From assembly GCA_030590265.1 (NCBI GenBank), contig JAUUYW010000048.1, positions 1-13,813 of the forward strand: a DNA stretch of 13,813 nt. Reading direction: 5' to 3'. The notes under the pieces were generated by a model. That model was not told the DNA's origin and ran no database searches. It saw nothing but the letters and a program-made list of their open reading frames with translations. This document shows positions 1 to 6,285 of the stretch, piece by piece. The position numbers were made by a program, and so were the translations under genes. Source of the DNA: Candidatus Krumholzibacteriia bacterium (GTDB taxonomy: Bacteria; Krumholzibacteriota; Krumholzibacteriia; LZORAL124-64-63). Positions within the stretch are counted from its first letter, which is position 1; every line of letters starts with the position of its first letter.

Positions 1-1
1 G

Positions 2-688
2 AAAGGCGGATCGGTGGAGCTTGGCATGTGGACCGCCGCCGGGCAGGAAAAAGAAAACCACGTGGTCATTTTCACAGATGCTGACCTTTCCACTCACCTG
101 GGACAATCCGGATTGCTGATGGATGGCATCATCGAAAAAGGTTTTGACGCCGCCATTGGCTCTCGCCGTCTGGCATCCTCCGTGGTGATCAAAAAAGGCT
201 CCCGCAATACCCGGGGCAAGCTCTTCATCTATCTTTGGAAACGCATCATTTCAAGCATTCCTGACATCATCGACACCCAATGCGGTTTCAAGGGTTTCGG
301 TGCTTCTACAGTGCGCAAAATCGTGCCCGATATGCTGGAAAAGAAATTTGCCTTCGATATTGAGTTGCTCATCAAAACCATTGTGGAACGACCCGACTCC
401 ATCGTGCAGGTACCAGTTGCCTGGATCGACAGCGACGCCTTGTCCACCACAACCGACATCCAGCCATATTTGCCCATGTTGCAGGCTATTGCGGGCATGC
501 ACCGTCATTACCTGGCCAATTCAACCAGTGGTGCCGACTTTGCCGATTTTGTCGACAGCCTGGATGAAGCAGCCTGGGAACGACTGCAAAACAACATTCC
601 GGCTGGCATTACTGACCGCGAACCGGCGGAGTATGTGCAGTACGCAGGGGTGACAGTGGAAGAATTGAGCAGGGCCTGCGCCGAGTAG
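2..688 (+). CDS. Family-2 glycosyltransferase, polyprenyl/dolichyl-phosphate glucosyltransferase-like (5' partial)
   Basis: The reading frame is open to the left edge, so the N-terminal nucleotide-binding strand is missing. What remains has the GT-A fold signature TDADLS (a DXD metal/nucleotide-sugar motif, nt about 74-91), then IGSRRL, and the DTQCGFKGF motif (nt about 272-298). This combination is typical of ALG5/DPM1-type enzymes, which move a sugar from UDP-glucose or GDP-mannose to a polyprenyl phosphate at the cytoplasmic face of the membrane. After the catalytic core there is a C-terminal tail of about 70 residues that is acidic and soluble-looking, with no hydrophobic segment. Many bacterial relatives instead end in transmembrane helices. 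The gene is the last of its unit: a strong terminator follows 16 bases after the stop. Donor and acceptor cannot be read from the sequence. Family assignment is firm, exact reaction is not. Confidence 0.85.
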   Translation, partial: KGGSVELGMWTAAGQEKENHVVIFTDADLSTHLGQSGLLMDGIIEKGFDAAIGSRRLASSVVIKKGSRNTRGKLFIYLWKRIISSIPDIIDTQCGFKGFGASTVRKIVPDMLEKKFAFDIELLIKTIVERPDSIVQVPVAWIDSDALSTTTDIQPYLPMLQAIAGMHRHYLANSTSGADFADFVDSLDEAAWERLQNNIPAGITDREPAEYVQYAGVTVEELSRACAE

Positions 689-703
689 CTCGACTTATAA
701 GAG

Positions 704-740
704 AACCCCGGCCGATCCCATGATCAGCCGGGGTTTTTTT
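704..740 (+). terminator. Intrinsic terminator of the glycosyltransferase gene
   Basis: A perfect 9-bp GC-rich stem (704-712 with 727-735) is extended inside the loop by a GATC/GATC pairing (714-717 with 722-725), and is followed by a run of seven T (734-740). It sits 16 bases after the stop at 688. Read on the other strand the downstream side (TTCTCTTAT) is moderately T-rich, so it may also weakly stop transcripts from the convergent SPFH gene ending at 758. Confidence 0.9.
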
Positions 741-757
741 GTCGGGGGCAACCTTTT

Positions 758-1672
758 TTAACTCGTTTTCTTGATCAAGCTCGTTGCAGCAGCCACCATG
801 CTGCCCACCTCACTCAAATTCGAGGGGATGATCATGGTATTGCTCTCCTTGGCCAACTTGCCAAACTCTCCAATGTATTGCTCGGCCACCCTCGGGTTCA
901 CGGCATCTTCGCCACCGGGTTCCTGGATGGCGGCGGCAATGGCGCGGATTCCTTCGGCAGTTGCCGTGGCCACCATCTTGATCTCTTCAGACAGCCCTTC
1001 CGCTTCGTTGATGCGCTTCGTCTTTTCGCCTTCGGACGATTTGATGGCTTCCTGCTTGGCGCCTTCGGCCACGTTGATACGCGCCTGGCGTTCACCTTCG
1101 GACTCGGCAATGGTTGCGCGTTTCTCACGCTCGGCCCGCATCTGTTTTTCCAGGGCGTCGCGCACGGTCTGAGGCGGATGAATGTTCTTGATTTCGTAAC
1201 GGGTGATTTTCACGCCCCAGGGATCGGACGCCTTGTCCACGGCGGCGATGATGGCGTGGTTGATGGAGTCCCGTTCTTCAAAGGTCTTATCCAGTTCCAG
1301 CTTACCAATTTCCGAACGCATGGTTGTCTGGGACAGCTGGGTTGAAGCAAAAAGGAAATTCTCAATTCCATAACTGGCTTTGACCGGATCAGTGACCTGA
1401 AGGTACAGCACACCATCCACTTCCACTGCGATGTTGTCTTTGGTGATGCACATTTGAGGGGGTACATCCACAGCCACTTCTTTCATGGAGTGCTTGTAGG
1501 CTACCCGATCAAGGAATGGTGTCAGGATATGAAATCCTGCCTTCAGGGTCCGCGAGTACTTGCCCAGACGCTCCACCACAAAGGCACTTTTTTGCGGCAC
1601 TATACGCGCCGTGTTCATCAGCGTGATGACAATCAGAATGGCAATTCCGGCAGCAACGATAGGTCCCAACAT
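758..1672 (-). CDS. SPFH/Band 7 (stomatin/paraslipin-like) membrane protein
   Basis: This 304-residue protein matches the size of bacterial stomatin/QmcA-type proteins. Residues about 4-24 form one hydrophobic membrane segment. It is followed by the Band 7 domain, seen in the typical stretches VPQKSAFVVERLGKY, LKAGFHILTPFLDRV, LDKTFEERDSIN and WGVKITRYEIKNIHPP. Residues about 170-235 are a charged Ala/Glu-rich coiled coil with repeated 'AEG' and 'SEGE' units (ERQARINVAEGAKQEAIKSS), the part through which these proteins oligomerise into membrane rings. Family members scaffold membrane microdomains and often bind membrane proteases. The start is supported by GGAGGA (1678-1683) just upstream. 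It lies 46 bases after the NfeD gene on the same strand, the classic NfeD-stomatin pairing, so a joint function in membrane quality control is likely. No specific client can be inferred. Confidence 0.93.
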   Translation of the reverse strand: MLGPIVAAGIAILIVITLMNTARIVPQKSAFVVERLGKYSRTLKAGFHILTPFLDRVAYKHSMKEVAVDVPPQMCITKDNIAVEVDGVLYLQVTDPVKASYGIENFLFASTQLSQTTMRSEIGKLELDKTFEERDSINHAIIAAVDKASDPWGVKITRYEIKNIHPPQTVRDALEKQMRAEREKRATIAESEGERQARINVAEGAKQEAIKSSEGEKTKRINEAEGLSEEIKMVATATAEGIRAIAAAIQEPGGEDAVNPRVAEQYIGEFGKLAKESNTMIIPSNLSEVGSMVAAATSLIKKTS

Positions 1673-1718
1673 AACAGTCCTCCAATGAATGCCGTATCAA
1701 CAACGGCAGTTTGTATGA

Positions 1719-2168
1719 TTAAGCAGGTTCCACCAACAGGGTGATGCTATCCACTCCGGTAACACGGGCGCGCTCTCCGGCAGCAATGGGTTCAGTGCTG
1801 CGGGCGGCCCAGCTGGCCCCTTTGTATTCCACGCGACCGCTGCCGTCGGCAGGGTCGATGTCTTCGGTGACCATGACAATCTGTCCCTGGAAATCGTCGA
1901 GATTGTTTTCCGGGTTTTGCGGGTTACCTTCAAATCCGATAAACCGGGCCTGGAACCAGCGCCTCAACAACACCAGATACACCACCGAACTGACGGCAAA
2001 AACCAGCAATTGGGAGGTCCAGCCGGCAGTCAATCCCATCCAGGAGGTCACAGCCGCGGTCCAGGCTCCCAGGCCGAAAAATACGAGAATGATGCCGGGG
2101 GCGAGAAACTCCGAGAGGATCAGTCCCAGGCCGATCAGGAACCAGATCAACTGTGGATTGAAAGTCAT
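1719..2168 (-). CDS. NfeD family protein (short form, membrane helices plus OB-fold domain)
   Basis: This 149-residue protein has two or three hydrophobic helices in the first ~75 residues (LIWFLIGLGLILSEFLAPGI, then LGAWTAAVTSWMG and LLVFAVSSVVYLVLL). A soluble C-terminal beta-rich domain of about 65 residues follows (GQIVMVTEDIDPADGSGRV ... GASWAARST ... GERARVTGVDSITLLVEP), which is the NfeD OB-fold core. It lacks the ClpP-like serine protease domain of long NfeD proteins, so it is the short 'NfeD1b' type. These partners are co-transcribed with SPFH proteins and are thought to act with them in membrane domains. The start has AAGGAGA (2174-2180) at good spacing. It is the first gene of the two-gene operon; the promoter candidate lies at 2215-2244. 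Confidence 0.92.
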   Translation of the reverse strand: MTFNPQLIWFLIGLGLILSEFLAPGIILVFFGLGAWTAAVTSWMGLTAGWTSQLLVFAVSSVVYLVLLRRWFQARFIGFEGNPQNPENNLDDFQGQIVMVTEDIDPADGSGRVEYKGASWAARSTEPIAAGERARVTGVDSITLLVEPA

Positions 2169-2194
2169 TGTTGTCTCCTTGGTCCGTGGTGTCG

Positions 2195-2222
2195 TGGCAG
2201 AAGTGCCAACGGTTATTTAACC
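2195..2222. repeat. Two adjacent short inverted repeats at the NfeD-SPFH promoter
   Basis: GGTTA-TT-TAACC (2211-2222) is a 12-base palindrome that covers the candidate -10 element. TGGCA-GAAG-TGCCA (2195-2208) is a 5-bp hairpin starting at about the predicted transcription start. The first could be an operator; the second could form a 5' RNA hairpin. Arms of five bases also arise by chance, so the regulatory reading is inference. Confidence 0.35.
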
Positions 2223-2244
2223 AGTCGAGGGGAGTTTTATTCAA
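2215..2244 (-). promoter_or_regulatory. Candidate sigma70-like promoter of the NfeD-SPFH operon
   Basis: Reading the minus strand, TTGAAT (2244-2239) and TTAAAT (2220-2215) are separated by 18 bases, each matching four of six consensus positions. The predicted start of transcription near 2208 would leave a leader of about 40 bases before the NfeD ATG at 2168. This is a pattern match by eye only. Confidence 0.4.
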
Positions 2245-2270
2245 GTGAAAATAGATAAATAAGTTTTAAG

Positions 2271-2305
2271 AAAAAACTCCCAGGCCTTTGGCAGCCCGGG
2301 AGTTT
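2271..2305 (-). terminator. Intrinsic terminator of the PilZ-CheV operon
   Basis: An 8-bp stem (GGGAGTTT at 2298-2305 with AAACTCCC at 2274-2281) is followed, in the minus-strand direction, by a T tract (complement of 2271-2276, then C, T, T). It lies about 25 bases beyond the CheV stop at 2329, the expected position for a terminator of that gene. Confidence 0.8.
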
Positions 2306-2328
2306 GTCGTCGAGGGAGTAAAGTCAGC

Positions 2329-3384
2329 CTAGGCCTCCAGAGGCTCAGCCTTCAATACAAATTGATCCAGCAACTGAACCAATTCCGTAAACTGAGGTTT
2401 GGTGATGTAGGCTTCGGCCCCCACATCCTCGCATTTGCGGGCAATCTGCTCGTTGATCAACGAAGAGAACATGATCACCGGCACATCCTTGATACCAAGG
2501 TTCTCTTTCATGTTCTTGCAAAGAGCCAGCCCATCCATCTGTGGCATTTCAATGTCACTGATCAGCCCACCAAAATATTCGCTGACGGGTTTGCCCTCAA
2601 TTTCGGATTTTTCCTTGATGGCGGTGATAGCCTCATAGCAAGACGACCCGTTGGGAAAGGTGGTGACGTTGATATAATTGGCTTTGGCCAATTCCTCACA
2701 AACCTTGTCCCGGATGACCGCTGAATCTTCAGCCAGAAAAACCTGGGCCGTGGCCCGCGCTGCAAACATGGGACCTTGTTCGCCGCTGACGCTGAACATG
2801 TCCTGGCCCTTTGGCAGAATTTCGGTGACAACCTTTTCCATGTCCACAATGAGAATTTCCCGTTCTTCGATTTGCAACGAGCCAGTAAATTTGCTGTCGG
2901 TGGTGGCCAGGAATGGACTCAAGGGATTGATTGCTTTCCAGGAAACCCGGTGAATGCGGTTGACTCCGTCCACCAGGAAAGCTGTTTTCAGGGAGTTGAA
3001 TTCCATGACCAGGGTCAGTTTGTTGCCGGTGGGGTCGGTTTGTCCTGCGGTGACACTGTCCGTGGATTCGCTGGATTCAACCAATTCCGGGGAGATTACC
3101 GATTCTACGGCTTCGGAAATATCTTCACCCTCATCCATGAGTTCTTCGGCAACTTCGGCCATCTCAAGGGAAAGATCTACCAGGGTGATGCAGCTCTCCC
3201 TGAACAACAGGGTGCCGACCACGGAGGGGTGGGAAAGCTGGATCTGAGTGACACGTTCCGGATCGAATTGTTCAATAGCCTGTATTTTGAGGACATTGAC
3301 GCCAAATGGCTGCCCGTTCACTACAAATTCCAGAATCTCAACTTCGTTGGTCCCCGATTCCAAAAGGATTCCATTGTTGGCCAT
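2329..3384 (-). CDS. CheV-type chemotaxis coupling protein (CheW domain + receiver)
   Basis: This 351-residue protein joins a CheW coupling domain (residues about 14-195) to a C-terminal receiver (about 213-345). The CheW part shows EILEFVVNGQPFGVNVLKI, GTLLFRESCITLVDL and LTLVMEFNSLKTAFLVDGV. The receiver has the acidic pair E219/D220, the phosphorylation site D277 in ISDIEMPQMDG, S307/S308 and the conserved K329 in ITKPQ, so it should be phosphorylatable. CheV proteins couple receptors to CheA, and receiver phosphorylation tunes adaptation. Residues about 74-118 are an acidic low-complexity insert between the CheW strands (14 Asp/Glu and no Lys/Arg in residues 74-110), which makes it some 40 residues longer than common CheV proteins. 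AGGAAGG (3392-3398) marks the start, 20 bases after the PilZ stop. No cheA, cheY or receptor gene lies in the window. Confidence 0.9.
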   Translation of the reverse strand: MANNGILLESGTNEVEILEFVVNGQPFGVNVLKIQAIEQFDPERVTQIQLSHPSVVGTLLFRESCITLVDLSLEMAEVAEELMDEGEDISEAVESVISPELVESSESTDSVTAGQTDPTGNKLTLVMEFNSLKTAFLVDGVNRIHRVSWKAINPLSPFLATTDSKFTGSLQIEEREILIVDMEKVVTEILPKGQDMFSVSGEQGPMFAARATAQVFLAEDSAVIRDKVCEELAKANYINVTTFPNGSSCYEAITAIKEKSEIEGKPVSEYFGGLISDIEMPQMDGLALCKNMKENLGIKDVPVIMFSSLINEQIARKCEDVGAEAYITKPQFTELVQLLDQFVLKAEPLEA

Positions 3385-3404
3385 GATTCAACCTTCCTGA
3401 TTGT

Positions 3405-3824
3405 CTAACCGACCAGATTCATGCGATGCATGACGTCTTCCAGAAGGAATCCGTCGTTCCCGAGCAGATTATGGAATCTGAACCCGGTTTGGAAAAATTT
3501 GGGGTTGGTGTCTTGTTTGCACCAGACCGTTTCAGCCTGCACAGCAATATCCATTTTTCCATCGGTCATGCGTGGCAGGACGATACGAAGGCTGAAAACA
3601 CGCCCTATTTCCAAATTGATGCTTCCGACCATCATCAAACCGTCAGCGGTGATATCCACCACCCGACCAATCACCTGCCCGGACTCGGTGTCCATCACCT
3701 TGACGGGGTGCGGCGTGTTTTTTCGGGGTCTGTTTCTCTGCTTCAAGAGTCTGGTCCTTTCTAAAGGGTTATCTCTTGGTTTGTTTCGACACCAGCCACT
3801 GGACCTTAAGGCCTGATTTTTCAT
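3405..3824 (-). CDS. PilZ-domain protein (putative cyclic-di-GMP receptor)
   Basis: From the ATG at 3824 this is a 139-residue protein. It carries both c-di-GMP-binding motifs of PilZ domains: RNRPR (R30 and R34, the RxxxR motif) and DITADG (D57-G62, the D/NxSxxG motif with Thr for Ser). The later beta strands follow (VFSLRIVLP, DIAVQAETVWC, FFQTGFRFHNL). It is a single-domain protein. Because it is 20 bases upstream of the CheV gene and on the same strand, a link between c-di-GMP level and chemotaxis signalling or motility is a reasonable inference. The start is unsettled: the ATG has no clear ribosome site, whereas a TTG at 3746 is preceded by AGAAAGGA at good spacing and would give a 113-residue protein that begins just before RxxxR. 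Family assignment is secure, ligand binding is predicted. Confidence 0.83.
   Translation of the reverse strand: MKNQALRSSGWCRNKPRDNPLERTRLLKQRNRPRKNTPHPVKVMDTESGQVIGRVVDITADGLMMVGSINLEIGRVFSLRIVLPRMTDGKMDIAVQAETVWCKQDTNPKFFQTGFRFHNLLGNDGFLLEDVMHRMNLVG
3755..3762 (-). promoter_or_regulatory. Ribosome binding site favouring a TTG start for the PilZ protein
   Basis: On the minus strand AGAAAGGA (complement of 3755-3762) lies 8 bases before an in-frame TTG at 3746-3744. The ATG at 3824 has only a non-matching leader before it. The TTG start leaves the whole PilZ domain intact. Confidence 0.45.
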
Positions 3825-3838
3825 CTTATTGCTACTGG

Positions 3839-3867
3839 TTGCCCCAATCCCAAGGGGGATGTATCAT
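3839..3867 (+). promoter_or_regulatory. Candidate sigma70-like promoter of the arginine deiminase gene
   Basis: TTGCCC (3839-3844, four of six) and TATCAT (3862-3867, five of six) are separated by exactly 17 bases. Transcription would start near 3874, giving a leader of about 38 bases with GGAGAG (3901-3906) before the ATG at 3912. The octamer GATGTATC occurs twice, at 3858-3865 (overlapping the -10) and at 3883-3890, which could be a regulator site. Confidence 0.5.
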
Positions 3868-3911
3868 GGCTTCCAGAAAACAGATGTATCTTCCCTGACT
3901 GGAGAGTTGGC

Positions 3912-5168
3912 ATGGCCGATGGATTTGACATCAATGTGGGGTCTGAAGTTGGCCGTTTAACCGGCGTTTTGCTGCACGACCCCGGTCCTGAAGTGGCCAA
4001 CATGACTCCCGAGACGGCTGAACGAGCCCTGTATAGCGATATTCTGAATCTTTCGGTGGCTCGTGAGGAGTACCGGCAGTTGCGGGAAGTTCTGGGTCAG
4101 CGCGCCCGGGTGTTCCAGGTGCGGGATCTGCTGACCGATATTCTGGGCAACAGCCGTGTGTGCAATGGCCTGGTGCGGCGCATCTGCGAAGCTGAAGCAG
4201 TGCCGGAGATAGCCGATAATCTGGTGGATTTGCCCCAGGATGAGTTGGCAAAATTGCTCATCGAAGGAGTCCCCCTAATTAAAGACAATCTCTCGCGTTA
4301 TCTGAGCCGCGATCGCTATTCCTTGCCACCACTGCACAATTTCTTCTTCACCCGCGATTCGGCCGTGGTTATCAGGGACAAGGTTCTTATTTCCCGCATG
4401 GCCAACCTGGTCAGGAGTCGTGAAACACGCATCGTTGAAGCCATCTTCGATTATCATCCTGTCTTCAATGCCCGCACGGTTAATCCCGCTCGACTTGGTG
4501 CCGCAGGAGCTGAAGTGACCATCGAGGGTGGTGATATACTGGTGGCATCCCCTGAAATCATTATCATCGGCATTGGTGCCCGCACCACGGCCAAGGCGGT
4601 TGATTTTCTCATTGAGCGCATCAAGGAGCAGGGCTACCAACAACACATCCTGGTGCAGCAGTTACCTCAAACACCGGAATCCTTTATTCACCTGGATATG
4701 GTTTTTACTTTCCTGGATGTCGACTGTTGCATGGTTTACGAACCGGTCATCATGCAGACTCATCATTTTGACACCGTGCACATTGAAATCAACAATGGCC
4801 GGGTCGTATCCATCTCAGAAGAAGACAACCTGTTGTCCGGCCTGGCCAAGCTGGGGATGGAGATGAAACCGGTGTTCTGCGGCGGCAGTCAGGACCGTTG
4901 GCTTCAGGAGCGGGAGCAATGGCACAGCGGTGCCAACTTCTTTGCACTAGGGCCCGGACAAGTCATTGGTTACGGACGAAACCAGAACACCATTGAAGAG
5001 CTCAGCAAGGCCGGGTTTGAGATCATCCCCGCCAATGATTTGCTGAAAGGTGGCCCAAGTCTGGACGAAGTGGGACGCTGCGTGGTGGTTATCGATGGTT
5101 CGGAATTGGCCCGCGGTGGCGGTGGCTGTCGCTGCATGACGATGCCTTTGGGCAGGGAAGAAATCTAG
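3912..5168 (+). CDS. arcA: Arginine deiminase
   Basis: This 418-residue protein has the normal length for arginine deiminase, which hydrolyses L-arginine to citrulline and ammonia in the cytoplasm. It starts with the family hallmark GSEVGRLTGVLLHDPGPEV. The catalytic set of the guanidine-modifying fold is complete: D149 in FFFTRD, E205 in IEGGD, H260 and D262 in HLDMVF, and the nucleophile C408 in CRCMTMPL near the C terminus. GxNFFALGPGQVIGYGRN (about 340-357) is also typical. The loop before the nucleophile reads RGGGGCRC. The Arg found five residues before the Cys in Pseudomonas-type enzymes is Gly here and an extra Cys (C406) is present; mycoplasma enzymes also lack that Arg, so activity is not excluded. 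GGAGAG sets the start. No ornithine carbamoyltransferase or carbamate kinase gene lies next to it, so the classical arc operon is absent. Related but distinct guanidinohydrolase activity remains possible. Confidence 0.92.
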   Translation: MADGFDINVGSEVGRLTGVLLHDPGPEVANMTPETAERALYSDILNLSVAREEYRQLREVLGQRARVFQVRDLLTDILGNSRVCNGLVRRICEAEAVPEIADNLVDLPQDELAKLLIEGVPLIKDNLSRYLSRDRYSLPPLHNFFFTRDSAVVIRDKVLISRMANLVRSRETRIVEAIFDYHPVFNARTVNPARLGAAGAEVTIEGGDILVASPEIIIIGIGARTTAKAVDFLIERIKEQGYQQHILVQQLPQTPESFIHLDMVFTFLDVDCCMVYEPVIMQTHHFDTVHIEINNGRVVSISEEDNLLSGLAKLGMEMKPVFCGGSQDRWLQEREQWHSGANFFALGPGQVIGYGRNQNTIEELSKAGFEIIPANDLLKGGPSLDEVGRCVVVIDGSELARGGGGCRCMTMPLGREEI

Positions 5169-5292
5169 ATCTTGTGGCAAATCGTCATCGTTGAGTTATT
5201 TTGAGTGGTCGACAGGTCTTTTGTTGGCATTTCTTTAGCAAACTAATCCTCCTGTGACCTTTGCGAAGGCCTCAATTTGAAGGAGACAATGC
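5169..5292 (+). other. Intergenic region between arcA and the fumarylacetoacetase operon
   Basis: These 124 bases hold no coding sequence. I see no stable hairpin with a T tract, so arcA has no obvious terminator here. No convincing -35/-10 pair was found; the best pair (TTGTTG at 5221, TAATCC at 5244, 17 apart) matches only five of twelve positions. The end contains a strong ribosome site, AAGGAGA (5280-5286), for the next gene. Read-through from arcA is possible. Confidence 0.5.
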
Positions 5293-6264
5293 ATGAGCTC
5301 GGCCCTGCGTGCGTTTATGAATGGGTTGGTGGATTATGCGGGACTATTTCCGCCGGCGACGCTGGATATGGAAACTGCGGTCAAGCAGTACGCCGGTTTC
5401 AGGGGCCAAGCCGAGGCCTGGATGCTGGGCCGTTTCATCGTCCCGGCAGACCGATTGCCGGAGCTTGCGATTTGTGCGGAAAAGCACTTGACCACCGGAG
5501 GCCAATGGGGTGTATCGGCCCTGTTGGGAGACCGCGAAGATGCGGCCAAATCACTGGCCGTTTTGCCGGCTCAGTGCCAAGCCATTGTCACCTTCGAGGC
5601 CGAACTGGCCGAATTGGCAGCGGTGGAGGTTTTGGAGGTTTCTTTACCGGGAAATATATCACCAGAGGAACTGCCGACATTTCTCAATGCCTACCTCGAT
5701 GGCTTGAAAGACTCCCTGGTTCAGGGCCGGGAACTGTTTTGGGAATTGCCACCCTCGGCGCCCGAGAAACTTGAATTGCCTCTCTTGAAGGTGGTGGCTG
5801 ACCTGGCCAGCGCCCGCTCCGGATCGAGTCGGGCCACTTTGCGCCTGGGGGCCAAGCTGCGTTGCGGGGGTGTGACACCAGAGGCCTTTCCGTCGGTTGA
5901 ACGAGTGGCCAGAGTGGTGGCGCACTGCCGGGATCTGGGCCTTCCTTTGAAGTGCACCGCCGGTTTGCATCATCCCATTCGGCATCAGGCCCAGGAACCC
6001 GAGGTGATGATGCACGGTTTTTTGAATGTCTTTGGCGCCGGATTGCTGGCTCATTCCCATGGTTGGGATGCCGACCAACTGGCCCGGGTGATTGCCGACA
6101 CTGAAGAAAAATCATTCCATTTTGAAGCCAGCCAATTCCGCTGGCGCGATCATATTGTTCAGGCTGATGTTGTGCGCAGCCTGCGCAGCCAATATCTCTG
6201 CGGCTTTGGCAGCTGCTCTTTTGACGAACCCCGGGATGATCTGCAAAATCTCGGTTTGCTCTGA
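5293..6264 (+). CDS. Conserved protein of unknown function, linked to fumarylacetoacetase
   Basis: I cannot assign a function to this 323-residue soluble protein; there is no signal peptide or membrane segment. It opens with VDYAGLFPPATLDMETAV, and the middle alternates short hydrophobic strands with helices: WMLGRFIVPA (43-52), WGVSALLGD (72-80), AIVTFEAEL (97-105), VEVLEVSLPG (111-120), RELFWELPP (146-154), RLGAKLRCGG (184-193), LPLKCTAGLHHPI (217-229) and HGFLNVFGAGLLA (241-253). This looks like a TIM-barrel-type arrangement, with K188, R190, K220, H226, H227 and H241 as possible active-site residues. It ends with CGFGSCSFDEP. From memory, similar proteins annotated only as hypothetical occur in several phyla; I cannot verify this here. 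AAGGAGA (5280-5286) supports the ATG. The gene is 21 bases upstream of fumarylacetoacetase on the same strand, so a role in homogentisate/tyrosine breakdown, perhaps as an enzyme or accessory protein, is inference. Confidence 0.85.
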   Translation: MSSALRAFMNGLVDYAGLFPPATLDMETAVKQYAGFRGQAEAWMLGRFIVPADRLPELAICAEKHLTTGGQWGVSALLGDREDAAKSLAVLPAQCQAIVTFEAELAELAAVEVLEVSLPGNISPEELPTFLNAYLDGLKDSLVQGRELFWELPPSAPEKLELPLLKVVADLASARSGSSRATLRLGAKLRCGGVTPEAFPSVERVARVVAHCRDLGLPLKCTAGLHHPIRHQAQEPEVMMHGFLNVFGAGLLAHSHGWDADQLARVIADTEEKSFHFEASQFRWRDHIVQADVVRSLRSQYLCGFGSCSFDEPRDDLQNLGLL

Positions 6265-6285
6265 TCCCTGAAAGGAAATTATCGT

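Noticed and set aside
5221..5249. Possible promoter before the fumarylacetoacetase operon
   Set aside because: TTGTTG and TAATCC at 17-base spacing match only five of twelve consensus positions, no better than chance.
5277..5774. A 165-codon plus-strand frame beginning just before the unknown gene
   Set aside because: The ribosome site at 5280-5286 better serves the ATG at 5293, and the frame is Gly/Arg/Cys-rich and ends within the larger gene.
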